Shown here one piece after another: positions 25,980-34,671 of a stretch of 64,000 bases of DNA. Position 1 is the first letter of the stretch. Every line of letters begins with the position of its first letter. Made by a program: the position numbers and the translations under genes. Under the pieces are notes generated by a model. That model ran no database searches. It was not told where the DNA came from and saw only the letters and a list, made by a program, of their open reading frames with translations. This DNA is from Alkalimarinus coralli (GTDB lineage Bacteria > Pseudomonadota > Gammaproteobacteria > Pseudomonadales > Oleiphilaceae): positions 3,722,001-3,786,000 of the forward strand of contig NZ_CP096016.1 of the NCBI RefSeq assembly GCF_023650515.1. The letters run 5' to 3'.

Positions 25980-26417
25980 CTATTTTACGGTAATCGTAAC
26001 AACCTCTGATGCCACCGGCGGGTTATGAGGTACATGCATATGATCACCCAAAATTAGCTGCAGTGTATGCTGCCCTGGCTCAAGCGTGATTTCCGATTCG
26101 GTTTGGCCGCCACCAAAGTGCTTTACGTTTGCGCCTAACGGCTGATTCATATCTGGCACTTTGCCATCCACTAACAGGTGGTGGTGACCTGTATTGGCTT
26201 TTTCGGTTCCTGCGGGGGCGACTCCCATCCCCGTTAAGCCAAACTTCACATTAAATGTTTGCTCAACCGTATCGCCATCTTTAGGGCTGATAATGTAGAC
26301 TGATGCACCTTCCGGTGAGGCCATTCTTTCCGCATGTGCATGGCCATCCGCCATGACATAAGATGATGCAACCATTGATAATGCAAGAACCGATGCTGAA
26401 AGTGATGCTTTGAACAT
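25980..26417 (-). CDS. DUF4399 exported protein
   Basis: A 145-residue exported protein from ATG 26417 (AGGAG upstream; longer readings lack support), signal peptide ending near 'SSYVMA-DG'. The mature part matches DUF4399: 'VYIISPKDGDTVEQTFNVKFGLTGMGVAPAGTEKANTGHHHLLVDG' with the conserved His-rich centre and 'LGDHMHVPHNPPVASEVVTITVK'. The histidines suggest metal binding, but no function is established. It stands alone 48 bp from other genes on one side only. Confidence 0.85.
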   Translation of the reverse strand: MFKASLSASVLALSMVASSYVMADGHAHAERMASPEGASVYIISPKDGDTVEQTFNVKFGLTGMGVAPAGTEKANTGHHHLLVDGKVPDMNQPLGANVKHFGGGQTESEITLEPGQHTLQLILGDHMHVPHNPPVASEVVTITVK

Positions 26418-26664
26418 ATCCACTCCTTTGTTTATAAATTTGAAAATTTGGCATTCATTTGCCTGACCACTGCCCGCTAAGAGCAACAGACAAACCAAAA
26501 CACGCTAGCACAACGTAATACCGCGCCTCAGTCGCTTAAGTCTATACAGCCACTGAAAATATACCAAGCAAGAATCTAGTGGATTGTTAAATACTCACAC
26601 ATTCTTAAACCGGTTAGGGAGTGCCAGCTCAGTGCAGGCATAAAGCACTGGTATAAAAAGCGCC

Positions 26665-26693
26665 TTTAGAACCTGCCCAAACTGCACTATAAT
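26665..26693 (+). promoter_or_regulatory. sigma70-type promoter of the rsgA leader
   Basis: TTTAGA, 17 nt spacer, then a perfect TATAAT (26688-26693). Initiation is expected near 26700, about 150 nt before the rsgA start codon. Confidence 0.65.
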
Positions 26694-26729
26694 GGCTGAG
26701 TTATTCTTTCACTGGTTAGGAGATTGTTG

Positions 26730-26765
26730 ATGATTGTAACAAACCTAACCGGGCATTCAGTCTAG
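26730..26765 (+). CDS. 11-codon leader peptide ORF upstream of rsgA
   Basis: ATG 26730 to TAG 26763-26765 encodes MIVTNLTGHSV. TAGGAG (26717-26722) lies 7 nt upstream, a better ribosome site than most in this window. The coding bases overlap hairpin segment 1 (26747-26754). Function is proposed to be regulatory rather than as a product. Confidence 0.6.
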   Translation: MIVTNLTGHSV

Positions 26766-26820
26766 CTGTAGACGACCTTCGCCCGGTTTCAAAACCGGGG
26801 CAAATAGCCCCTTATATTTT
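26747..26820 (+). promoter_or_regulatory. transcription attenuator with mutually exclusive hairpins
   Basis: Segment 1 AACCGGGC (26747-26754) pairs perfectly with segment 2 GCCCGGTT (26781-26788). Segment 2 also pairs with segment 3 AACCGGG (26793-26799). Segment 3's GGGGC (26797-26801) pairs with segment 4 GCCCC (26807-26811), followed by TTATATTTT. Thus 1:2 allows the 3:4 terminator, while 2:3 excludes it. A ribosome on the leader ORF covers segment 1 and would favour readthrough. This is direct pairing, energies not computed. Confidence 0.65.
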
Positions 26821-26849
26821 ATTAACATTGGTTTTGTTAAGGGTTTGCT

Positions 26850-27890
26850 ATGTCAAATTTTTCATTACTTGCCAGTTTAGGTTGGCAATCTTTTTTTCAG
26901 CAACAACTCTCATTAGACGAGTGGGAAAACGCCTCGCCTGCCCGCGTTATCGAGCAGCACCGATCTGAGGTTACACTCTCTAACGAATCGGAAATATTCA
27001 ATATCGAATTGTCTCACTCAATGCCAAATATGGTCGTTGGGGATTGGTTATTGCTGGACAAAAATAAACAGTTCATACGACTACTTGAGCGAAAAACCTG
27101 CTTCCAGAGAAAAGCGCCCGGCAGCAAGGTCAAAAGCCAACTCATTTCTGCAAATGTTGATACGGCATTTATTGTCTGCTCAATGAATGAGGACTTTAAC
27201 CTCAACAGAATTGAACGGTTTCTGGCACTGGTTAATGAGTCAGGGGCCGAGCCCGTTATTGTCCTGAGCAAAAGCGATCAATCAATCTCACCGGAAAGTT
27301 ATATCTCTCGAACACAAAAGTTGGATAGCGGCCTGATTGTAGAGCCTGTTAATTGCTTAGACCCACATAGTGTTTCTAAGCTTGACGTATGGCTCAAACA
27401 GGGCAGCACTATTAGCGTATTGGGCTCTTCAGGTGTGGGTAAGTCAACCTTGATAAATACCTTATCAGGTGAAAACGTTCAGAGTACTGGACGCATCCGT
27501 GAAGATGACGGCAAAGGCCGCCATACCACAACCAGACGCTCACTTATTCCGCTGGATACCGGTAGCTTAATTTTGGATACACCCGGCATGAGAGAAATAC
27601 AGCTTTCTGATTGTAAAGAAGGGATTGCAACCACCTTCGCAGACATCGAAAACCTGTCCAACCAGTGCCGTTACGGAGACTGCCAACACCAATTGGAACC
27701 GGGCTGTGCAGTACAGCAAGCGATTGTAAACGGCGTTTTAGATCAAAGACGGCTGGACAATTACCACAAGCTGCTTCGGGAAGAAGACCTTAACTCTGCA
27801 AGCCTTATGGAAAAACGAGCTAAAGATAAGGCGTTGGGGAAATTCTATAAACGAACGCTTAATGAATCCAAGAAACTGAAAGGGAGGTAG
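26850..27890 (+). CDS. rsgA: RsgA, small-subunit ribosome biogenesis GTPase
   Basis: This 346-residue circularly permuted GTPase acts late in 30S assembly. An N-terminal OB fold (about 30-110) is followed by the permuted G domain: G4 'VLSKSDQ', P-loop 'GSSGVGKST' (residues about 192-200), 'DTPGMRE' as G3. A C-terminal zinc knuckle has C273, C278, H280 and C286. It lacks the typical basic C-terminal extension only slightly ('KFYKRTLNESKKLKGR'). Upstream is the leader-peptide attenuator, not seen for ordinary rsgA as far as I know, which suggests a translation-stress-induced paralogue rather than the housekeeping copy. Confidence 0.9.
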   Translation: MSNFSLLASLGWQSFFQQQLSLDEWENASPARVIEQHRSEVTLSNESEIFNIELSHSMPNMVVGDWLLLDKNKQFIRLLERKTCFQRKAPGSKVKSQLISANVDTAFIVCSMNEDFNLNRIERFLALVNESGAEPVIVLSKSDQSISPESYISRTQKLDSGLIVEPVNCLDPHSVSKLDVWLKQGSTISVLGSSGVGKSTLINTLSGENVQSTGRIREDDGKGRHTTTRRSLIPLDTGSLILDTPGMREIQLSDCKEGIATTFADIENLSNQCRYGDCQHQLEPGCAVQQAIVNGVLDQRRLDNYHKLLREEDLNSASLMEKRAKDKALGKFYKRTLNESKKLKGR

Positions 27891-27921
27891 CACTAGGTTA
27901 AATCGCAATAGGAAAACATCA

Positions 27922-27968
27922 ACTATGCGTAATAATAAAGCCTCAACTTAAGGTGCGTTACGCATAGT
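27922..27968. terminator. 11-bp perfect inverted repeat downstream of rsgA
   Basis: ACTATGCGTAA (27922-27932) and TTACGCATAGT (27958-27968) with a 25-nt loop, 32 bp after the rsgA stop. No T-run. May end the transcript or be part of the following repeat cluster. Confidence 0.4.
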
Positions 27969-28003
27969 GGCACGCTAACCACCTGCTTATTAAAATTCAT
28001 TTT

Positions 28004-28083
28004 ATCGGGCGCGGGGCACCCTCCTACTTCTTTGTAGCCACACATTTGCCAAGGTCTTTGTAAGAGGGCGCCCTGCGCCCGAT
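28004..28083. mobile_element. 80-bp palindromic element, copy 1 of the ATCGGGCGC family
   Basis: Ends ATCGGGCGCGGGGCACCCTC and GAGGGCGCCCTGCGCCCGAT form nearly perfect 20-bp inverted termini around a 40-bp centre containing TTTGCCAAGGTCTTTGTA. A second copy in inverted internal orientation is at 40955-41035, and the shared flank CATAGA extends one end. MITE- or REP-like; no coding. Confidence 0.75.
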
Positions 28084-28317
28084 TCTATGCTCAGCAGAAA
28101 GCTAGAAGTTATTAGCAAAGCAGCCATCGTATAAAGCCATTTATCTAATTCAATGTATGTCTTAAGTAAGTGGCATTCTGATCTGGTTTGGATTTTTGTA
28201 TAGCAGAGTTGTGGGCTAGCAAGCGACACTACTGTTCTAATGAGAACGGATTTAGAAACTGCCTTCGCCAGATCTGTAGGCGAAAGCTGAAAGTCGAGAG
28301 CGCCTATCCTGTCTGGT

Positions 28318-28788
28318 TCAGATTATTCCGTTATCCAGACTAGCCGACATCGTTAACCCCAATTCTTCACACTGGTCAATAAACTCTTCGCTGAAATCCC
28401 CCCGGCAAATAAGCGGCGGTTGAACCCATCGCCACTTTAACCCGGTGAGTATGGTTTCCAGTGCTCGCTTGGTGCCGGTGCCATCCTGCCCTGCCCGGAT
28501 ATACGCCGCAGCAGGTAGCCCTTGCTTCTTTTCAAGAACGGGGTAATAAACACGATCAAAAAAATCTTTCAATGCCCCACTCATATAAGCCAGATTTTCT
28601 GTCGTCCCCAGAATAATCGCATCCGCTGCAAGCACGTCTTCTGCAACGGCCTGCAAAGGAGGAATATGCTTCACGTCAACATTTTCAATATCTTCGTGCC
28701 GGGCCCCGTTTAGAACGGCTTCTACCATCCTTTGAGTGTTGACCGAAGGCGCGTGAGCCACAACGAGGAGCTTCTTTTTGCCTGACAT
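28318..28788 (-). CDS. flavodoxin-like NAD(P)H-dependent reductase family protein
   Basis: A 156-residue single-domain flavoprotein. 'KLLVVAHAPSVNTQRMVEAVLNGA' is the phosphate-binding loop of the flavodoxin fold (T/S-x-N-T), 'AADAIILGTTENLAYMSGALKDFFDRVYYP' a second FMN contact region, and 'YIRAGQDGTGTKRALETIL' the third. It resembles flavodoxin/WrbA-like quinone reductases, too short for full WrbA. Substrate unknown. It stands alone, 142 bp from the Tim44-like gene transcribed away. Confidence 0.82.
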   Translation of the reverse strand: MSGKKKLLVVAHAPSVNTQRMVEAVLNGARHEDIENVDVKHIPPLQAVAEDVLAADAIILGTTENLAYMSGALKDFFDRVYYPVLEKKQGLPAAAYIRAGQDGTGTKRALETILTGLKWRWVQPPLICRGDFSEEFIDQCEELGLTMSASLDNGII

Positions 28789-28929
28789 TTTTCACCTGCC
28801 ATTAGTAACCGCTTGCTTCATCTACTTATTGACATCGTAGCCCTTGTCGGTAGGATGTTCCAGAATCATTCAGCACCGACGAGCGACTTGTCTGGGGCTC
28901 ATTCACCAACCTGCAGGTATTGATAACTA

Positions 28930-29826
28930 ATGAAAAAATTCTGGGTCATGATGACCATTTTATTTGCATTCACTCTGACCACTTCGCACGTAGAAGCTAA
29001 AAAGTTCGGCGGCGGAAAGTCATTCGGTAAATCATTTCTTACTTCACCCTCTAAATCAAAAAAAACCACACCCGACTCTACAGGCTCAAAGCAGCAAACA
29101 GCACAAAAGAGCCCAGCGAAAGGTGGAATGATGAAAGGCATGCTAGGCGGGTTACTGGCAGGTGGACTTATCGCGGCATTAATTGGTGGAGGCGCGTTTG
29201 AGGGTATTCAGATTATGGATATTATCTTGATCGCACTGGTCGCCTTTATTGCTATTCGCCTGTTTAAAGGAATGGCGCAAGCCAAAATGGCAGCAGCACA
29301 GCCCGCCTATGCAGGCAACCAGGCACGCCAAAACGCGGGCGCGGATATGTTCGGCTCTGGCAATACCAGTGACAACAACCGTAACGACAGCGGCGATGCA
29401 ACATTCGGTGAAGAAAAGTCAGCCGGTTTCTCTCATACCGAGTCTGTGCCTTTTAACTTGCCCGCAGGTTTCGATATTAATAACTTCTTGTCAGGCGCTC
29501 GTGAGCACTACCGTACGATTCAGCAGGCCTGGAACGAAAACAATATTGAAACGATAAAAGAGTATGTAAGCGAAGCGCTTTTTGCGCAGCTAAAAGATGA
29601 ACGTGCGGCACTTTCAGGCGAGCAGCATACCGAAGTGATGTTTGTCGATGCGGAATTGGTCAGGGCTGACCAGGCATTTGGTATTGCTGAATTAAGTATC
29701 AAGTTCAGTGGTCGTTACCGCGATACGGTTGAGAACGTAGAAGAAGATATTACTGATATCTGGCATCTTGAGCGAGACACCACACAAGACAACGCACCTT
29801 GGCTAATAGTAGGCATAGAAGCTTAA
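28930..29826 (+). CDS. Tim44-like domain protein
   Basis: A 298-residue exported or membrane-anchored protein: signal-like hydrophobic start (residues 4-20, then EAKKFGGGKSFGKS), a Gly-rich membrane pair (about 70-115), an Asn/Asp/Gly-rich spacer, and a Tim44-like domain at residues about 170-298 ('FNLPAGFDINNFLSGAREHYRTIQQAWNENNIETIKEYVSEALFAQLKDE' start, 'DITDIWHLERD' end). In bacteria such proteins are thought to be envelope-associated but their roles are uncertain. CCTGCAGG-rich leader; monocistronic. Confidence 0.85.
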   Translation: MKKFWVMMTILFAFTLTTSHVEAKKFGGGKSFGKSFLTSPSKSKKTTPDSTGSKQQTAQKSPAKGGMMKGMLGGLLAGGLIAALIGGGAFEGIQIMDIILIALVAFIAIRLFKGMAQAKMAAAQPAYAGNQARQNAGADMFGSGNTSDNNRNDSGDATFGEEKSAGFSHTESVPFNLPAGFDINNFLSGAREHYRTIQQAWNENNIETIKEYVSEALFAQLKDERAALSGEQHTEVMFVDAELVRADQAFGIAELSIKFSGRYRDTVENVEEDITDIWHLERDTTQDNAPWLIVGIEA

Positions 29827-29940
29827 TAAGGGCTGTTGCTCCGAAAAGTAGGCGGCGATACTGCTAACGCGCCGCCTATTTAACACCTATCACTCGATAT
29901 CCCTCTGTAAATTCTATTTAACTGTAGACGTTATTCCAAC

Positions 29941-30084
29941 CTACAAAGGTTCAACCAAGACCAGTCGCATATCTCGGTCTTTAAATATCTCACCCAGCGT
30001 TTTTCTAACATCCAAGATGCTATCGCTCTTTATGCGAAAACGAAACTTTGTACCTTTCTCAGTAAATGCGTTCACTCTAAACAT
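29941..30084 (-). CDS. 47-residue basic small protein, function unknown
   Basis: ATG 30082-30084 to TAG 29941-29943 encodes 47 residues, starting MFRVNAFTEKGTKFRFRIKS and ending LVEPL. AGGAGA lies 5 nt upstream, which supports translation. The composition is rich in Lys/Arg; no helix of membrane type. The codon pattern looks like a coding region, and the surrounding 500-bp gap otherwise holds no gene. I do not recognise the family. Confidence 0.55.
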   Translation of the reverse strand: MFRVNAFTEKGTKFRFRIKSDSILDVRKTLGEIFKDRDMRLVLVEPL

Positions 30085-30263
30085 AACACTCTCCTGGCTA
30101 TCGTTGTGGGCCGTTCGTTAACCCGTTTGTTATTTATTGCTTTTACGATAATGAGTGTATGTTTTGAAACGACAGATACTGTCGCTGAAATGAATTATTT
30201 ATAATTTTTCTAAAAATAGTTTTTATGGTTGCGACATTTAATATACAGGTTCACTTGAAACGA

Positions 30264-30291
30264 AAAACGGCTCCAGAACAGGAGCCGTTTT
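30264..30291 (-). terminator. terminator of the PEP-CTERM gene
   Basis: AAAACGGCTCC and GGAGCCGTTTT form an 11-bp perfect stem with a 6-nt AGAACA loop, ending in T-runs on both strands; it lies 36 bp past the stop at 30328. Confidence 0.8.
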
Positions 30292-30327
30292 AATCAATAA
30301 CTATTAAAGTTGGATAAATTAGGTTTG

Positions 30328-30900
30328 CTACTGCTTCCTGCGCATGGCACAAAACCCCGCAAGCCCAAGAACAAGAAGTGCCAGACTCCCCGGCTCTGGA
30401 ATATCAGCGGTCTGGTATGCAAGCGTCACTTTCCCTCCGCTTTGAATCAGCGCACAGCAATCCAGAACATAGTCTAGCGATATACTATTGCCGGTAAAGC
30501 TTAAGCTACGCACTACACTCTGCGGGTTACTCAAAAGCGTGTCAGAAACAAAAGATACCGCCGTAATATTTGCCGCAATAACCAAGTCATCAAACAGTGC
30601 GTTGATGTATTTAAAATCAGCAACACCACTGGAGAATGTCTCTGTCACGAAAAGCTCAATTGTCTGGTCAACATCGGAGACATCAACACTGATCGCACCG
30701 GTAAACCCTGCATTGACCCCCGTTGGGGTTAGAGACGTTGAGTCCAGCTCAACACTTCCGTCTACTGCCGTATCATTGGGCGCGGTAAAGATTTTCTCCT
30801 GCATGTTGATACTGAAGTCACCCTGTGTAATTAAGCTCGCATGAGCGGACACAGAGCATAACAACATAAAAGCAGCACAGATAAGGTTTATTGTTTTCAT
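30328..30900 (-). CDS. PEP-CTERM sorting-signal protein
   Basis: A 190-residue exported protein with a signal peptide (MKTINLICAAFMLLCS...) and a C-terminal PEP-CTERM tripartite tail: Pro-Glu-Pro motif ('IPEPGS'), a hydrophobic helix, and a basic end 'RRK'. Such tails are processed by exosortase. The body is a predicted beta-sandwich with no recognised family. No exosortase gene lies in the window. A strong terminator follows. Confidence 0.85.
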   Translation of the reverse strand: MKTINLICAAFMLLCSVSAHASLITQGDFSINMQEKIFTAPNDTAVDGSVELDSTSLTPTGVNAGFTGAISVDVSDVDQTIELFVTETFSSGVADFKYINALFDDLVIAANITAVSFVSDTLLSNPQSVVRSLSFTGNSISLDYVLDCCALIQSGGKVTLAYQTADIPEPGSLALLVLGLAGFCAMRRKQ

Positions 30901-31153
30901 TAGTTATCGTCCTTTTGATAATTATCCCCTGCGAATTACGCAAATTGCACACCAGTCAATACATGCAGTTGTTTTATAAGCGCATTGCAAAAGGGGCATC
31001 TGAACGCAAGCATAAAAGCGTAAATATTTCCGACACAAATTCCAGAAAAACCTTGGAGAAAGGGGCTCTCAAGCTTAGAAAAAGTTAAAAATTCGGATGT
31101 TAATCGGCTCTTCACTCTCCCTGTTGGCCCTCAAACTCACGAAAGGGCCTTAA

Positions 31154-32473
31154 TCAGTGCAACTTCAAACGGGGATGTAGCGCTTTATTAATTTTATCGC
31201 TCAGCCAAATCAACGAGGTGCGGAAAAAACCATGCAACGCTATCTGGTGCATGCGGTAGAGAGAGATATAGAACAGCCGGGCAATACGCCCCTCTACCAT
31301 CAGGTTTTTACCGGTCAGGTTGCCCATTAAGTTGCCCACGGCACTGTAACGGCTAAATGATATAAGCGACCCGCGATCTTGGTAAACATAAGGAATCGCT
31401 TGTTTGTTCTTGAGTCTGAGTTTAATTGATTTAACCAACGTGGTCGCCTGCTGGTGTGCAGCTTGAGCCCTAGGCGGAACCGCAAATTCTTTACCCGGCT
31501 GGGGGCAGCTGGCACAGTCTCCGAATGCAAAAATATTCCGGTCGTACGTGGTCTGTAAGTCCTGCCGAACAACCAACTGGTTAATACGATTTGTTTCAAG
31601 CCCGTCCAGTTGCGTTAGAAACTCAGGCGCTTTAATACCGGCAGCCCAGACTTTGATAGACGCAGATAATCGACCACCATCAATAAACTCTATCTCGTCT
31701 TGCGAAATATTAGTCACCCGGTGACCCGCCATTACGTTAATATTAAGCCGTTCAAGCTCTCGGGTTGCAGCGCTTGATAAATGCTCAGGCAGCGCTGGAA
31801 GAATCCGCTCAGCCGCTTCAATTACACTGATATGAACGTCTTTTTCTTTAAGATGACTCAAACCATATATCGGCAGCTCCTGTGATGCCAAGTGCAGCTC
31901 TGCTGCAAGTTCAACGCCGGTCGCACCAGCACCAATAATGGCAATATCAAGCGAGTGCTTAAGCTTCTTTTCAGCGTCATACTCTGCTTTAAGATAGTTA
32001 TTGAGCAGGTGGCGATGAAATTTTCTAGCCTGCTCCAAGCTATCCAGAAATATGCAGTTCTCGGCGGCTCCTGGGGTACCAAAATCATTGGCCATACTGC
32101 CCACAGCAATCACCAATGTGTCGTAGGTTATGCTTCTTGCCTTGACAACAACGTCTCCCGACTCGTCATAAAGAGGTTCAACAATCACTTGTTTCTCTTC
32201 ACGGTTCAGCCCTTGCATCCGCCCCAACTGAAACTCAAAGTGATGCCGCTTGGCATGCACTCGATAGTTCACTTCGCTCGCGCTGGAATCCATAGAGCCC
32301 GCAGCGACTTCATGCAATAGAGGCTTCCAGACATGAGTAAGGCTGGCATCAACCAGCGTAACCCTGGCCTGCTTTTTTCGCCCGACACTATTGCCTAACG
32401 ATGTTGCTAATTCGAGCCCCCCGGCCCCTCCTCCCACAATGACTACATGGTGCAGTGCAGATCGGTTGTTCAT
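31154..32473 (-). CDS. NDH-2-like FAD-dependent pyridine nucleotide oxidoreductase
   Basis: A 439-residue flavoenzyme from ATG 32473 (AAGGAA 6 nt upstream); a 30-residue extension to 32563 lacks support. Two Rossmann motifs show: 'VVIVGGGAGGLELATSLG' at the start for FAD and 'IAIIGAGATGVELAAELH' near residue 175 for NAD(P)H, plus 'NIFAFGDCASCPQPG', as in type-II NADH dehydrogenases. A C-terminal segment 'LYRMHQIALHGFFRTSLIWLSDKINKAL' may bind membrane. Probably transfers electrons from NADH to quinone. No partner genes adjoin. Confidence 0.85.
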   Translation of the reverse strand: MNNRSALHHVVIVGGGAGGLELATSLGNSVGRKKQARVTLVDASLTHVWKPLLHEVAAGSMDSSASEVNYRVHAKRHHFEFQLGRMQGLNREEKQVIVEPLYDESGDVVVKARSITYDTLVIAVGSMANDFGTPGAAENCIFLDSLEQARKFHRHLLNNYLKAEYDAEKKLKHSLDIAIIGAGATGVELAAELHLASQELPIYGLSHLKEKDVHISVIEAAERILPALPEHLSSAATRELERLNINVMAGHRVTNISQDEIEFIDGGRLSASIKVWAAGIKAPEFLTQLDGLETNRINQLVVRQDLQTTYDRNIFAFGDCASCPQPGKEFAVPPRAQAAHQQATTLVKSIKLRLKNKQAIPYVYQDRGSLISFSRYSAVGNLMGNLTGKNLMVEGRIARLFYISLYRMHQIALHGFFRTSLIWLSDKINKALHPRLKLH

Positions 32474-32748
32474 GTTGGGTTCCTTCTTACTTAAGTGATA
32501 AATGCACAGCCCAGGCTCTGCATTTATCACTTTTCGGCACATATTAAAGCCTATCAAAACCAATTCAAAGAGTTCTGAGCCGTTTTAATTACCGTGAATA
32601 AGTCGTTAAGAGATTGCTTTTATGCGGGAAAAAGCAGTAAATCAAAATTTGGTAAGATTATCTAGTCGAGATAGCCTATCACAATCAATCAAATATTAGA
32701 TCAATATGAAGAAGCGCCAGCAAAACACAGGAGAAAATAAATAGCAGG

Positions 32749-32783
32749 AATAAAAAATTAAAACGCCCAGATTAAGCTGGGCG
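32749..32783 (-). terminator. terminator of the solute-binding protein gene (32835)
   Basis: On the minus strand CGCCCAG, loop CTTAAT, CTGGGCG and TTTTAATTTTTTATT: a 7-bp GC stem and T-run. It lies 51 bp after the stop at 32835. The remaining gap to 32473 shows nothing further. Confidence 0.75.
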
Positions 32784-32834
32784 CAGTTCTTGTTAAAATA
32801 ACGATGTCATGGGTCTAGTACTTATTATATAGCT

Positions 32835-33596
32835 TTAGTACTTGCCCCCCACCTCTGCCATAAAGGCCGCATCATCTCTAACTTTTGCAATTTCAGACCA
32901 GATCTTCTCGCGATCATCAGCCGATAGCTTCGATGCCTTTGAAATTGGCAGGTAGTAAGACTTAGACTTTAAAGGCGTAGCACTAATCTTCAATTTGCCT
33001 TTGTACTCTGGCTTTTCACTCAATACTTTAACCACTTCCGGAATCGTCACAACGGCACCTTTACCGCCGCGAAGAAGCTTCTTAAGATTATTCTCATCAC
33101 CTGATGCCTTATCATCAACTGAAACACCTTGCTTTTTCAGATCGTCTGCGATGGAGTAACCTCTTGGCGCTCTAACAGGCGTTGGGATGCTCTTAACATC
33201 GCCATCAAACTCGTAGTTGTTATCAGCAGCGGTTACCACGACGTACTCTACCTGCATCACGCGCTGAGCTGACTTTTTAGCCGTTGCAGCGTCACCAGGG
33301 TAATGAAGGAAGGCAGCGCGCTTATCTTTGTATGATGCGGTTGCAACACCGTCAACACCACCTTGCTCAGCTTCTGCCAGACAGCGCTTCCAAGGTAATG
33401 GCTTAAACTCCGCCTGATATCCTAAATTGCTAAGTGCTTTGGCAATAATATCGATATGGATCCCCGCAGACTGGCCATCTTTAACCAGTGTAAATGGATA
33501 CCAGAAATTATTATCTGAACAAATTGTTATTTTTCCAGCCGCGCTAACGCTGGAGGATAAGACAACACTTAACAAAAGAACCAAAAATCTTTGCAT
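32835..33596 (-). CDS. periplasmic solute-binding protein, family 3 (orphan)
   Basis: A 253-residue exported protein from ATG 33596 (GAGGTG 7-8 nt upstream), signal peptide ending near SSVSA-AG. It opens with 'ITICSDNNFWYPFTLVKDGQSAGIHIDIIAKALSNLGYQAEFKPLPWKRC', the family-3 N-terminal signature, and has 'AEQGGVDGVATASYKDKRAAFLHYPGD' as the loop around the second lobe. Two consecutive Cys in different positions (CSDN, KRC) might bridge. It has its own terminator. No transporter genes adjoin. Confidence 0.85.
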   Translation of the reverse strand: MQRFLVLLLSVVLSSSVSAAGKITICSDNNFWYPFTLVKDGQSAGIHIDIIAKALSNLGYQAEFKPLPWKRCLAEAEQGGVDGVATASYKDKRAAFLHYPGDAATAKKSAQRVMQVEYVVVTAADNNYEFDGDVKSIPTPVRAPRGYSIADDLKKQGVSVDDKASGDENNLKKLLRGGKGAVVTIPEVVKVLSEKPEYKGKLKISATPLKSKSYYLPISKASKLSADDREKIWSEIAKVRDDAAFMAEVGGKY

Positions 33597-33732
33597 TGGT
33601 AAACACCTCAAATATACATACTTTTTTAAACTTATTGTTGTACCGCCGTACGGGCTTATAAAGCAGCTTAGTCGAAGGTTGCCAATAGTAAAGAATGACT
33701 TTGTGTTCTTATTTTACTCGCTTCCCCCTTGG

Positions 33733-34644
33733 CTATTTATCCGTTTCTCCACTGACCATTTGCCCGTTTCTCTTTTGGCATAGGGCCAGCCAGTTATCGA
33801 TGCCCGCACTACGAAACTTATCCTTATGAAGGATAAAATAGAAACGACGCTGAAAGTTTCGATGAGGGACATCGAGCCGAACCAGGCTCCCTCGTTTAAA
33901 CGCATCTTCAAGGGTAATACTCGACAGACACCCGATACCCAACCCCGCCTCGACCGCCCTTTTAATAGCCTCGGTATGCTGTAATTCCAATGAAATATTC
34001 AGCTCAGGAAGCAAACCATGCATCGCCCAGTCAAACGCCTGACGTGTACCGGACCCGGACTCTCTCATTATCCAATCGGCAGTCAGCAGATCTGAGTCAT
34101 TTAAGCGGTTTTTTTTCGCCAATGGATGAGAGGGCGCACAAAACACACATAACTCATCATCACGCCAGGGAACCACATCAAGCTCAGGGCGATGAAGTTC
34201 GCCCTCGACCAGCCCTACGTCCAGCTCAAAGTTCGATATTTTATTAGCGATAGTGGTGGTGTTAGCCACCTGCAGCGACACCTCCGCAGTCGGATGAAGA
34301 CTCATGAATTCAGCCATAATATTCACGGCAAGATAGTTACCGATGGACAATGTTGCACCAACTTTTAAGGCTCCAATATCTTTATGCTGCCTGAAGGCAT
34401 TTTCCAGATCTTGCGCCCGCTCGACCAGCGCTTCTGCCTTGGGTCTCAATAAGCGCCCCAGCTCATTGAGTTGAAGTCGCTTACCCACTCTGTCAAACAG
34501 CTGAATATCAAACTGTTTTTCGAGCCCTTTAAGCGCCTCACTGGCTGCAGATTGAGAAAGGGAAATACTTTCTGCCGCCTGAGTGATATTTTCATAATGT
34601 GCAGTAGCCAAAAAGACCTCTAGCTGGCGAAGTGTATATCTCAT
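33733..34644 (-). CDS. LysR-family regulator, FinR-like, divergent from fpr
   Basis: A 303-residue LysR regulator from ATG 34644; a GTG at 34662 is possible but would run into the operator. The wHTH reads 'LRQLEVFLATAHYENITQAAESISLSQSAASEALKGLEKQF', and the effector domain starts about residue 90. Its position divergent from a ferredoxin-NADP reductase matches FinR, which controls fprA in Pseudomonas. The dyad at 34672-34696 in the gap is its likely binding site. Identity is inferred from context. Confidence 0.85.
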   Translation of the reverse strand: MRYTLRQLEVFLATAHYENITQAAESISLSQSAASEALKGLEKQFDIQLFDRVGKRLQLNELGRLLRPKAEALVERAQDLENAFRQHKDIGALKVGATLSIGNYLAVNIMAEFMSLHPTAEVSLQVANTTTIANKISNFELDVGLVEGELHRPELDVVPWRDDELCVFCAPSHPLAKKNRLNDSDLLTADWIMRESGSGTRQAFDWAMHGLLPELNISLELQHTEAIKRAVEAGLGIGCLSSITLEDAFKRGSLVRLDVPHRNFQRRFYFILHKDKFRSAGIDNWLALCQKRNGQMVSGETDK

Positions 34645-34671
34645 AGCAAACCAAATACTCACTGCATGATT

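Noticed and set aside
30488-30844. 118-residue plus-strand frame opposite the PEP-CTERM gene
   Set aside because: The minus-strand gene has a signal peptide and sorting tail; the plus frame has neither, nor a ribosome site.
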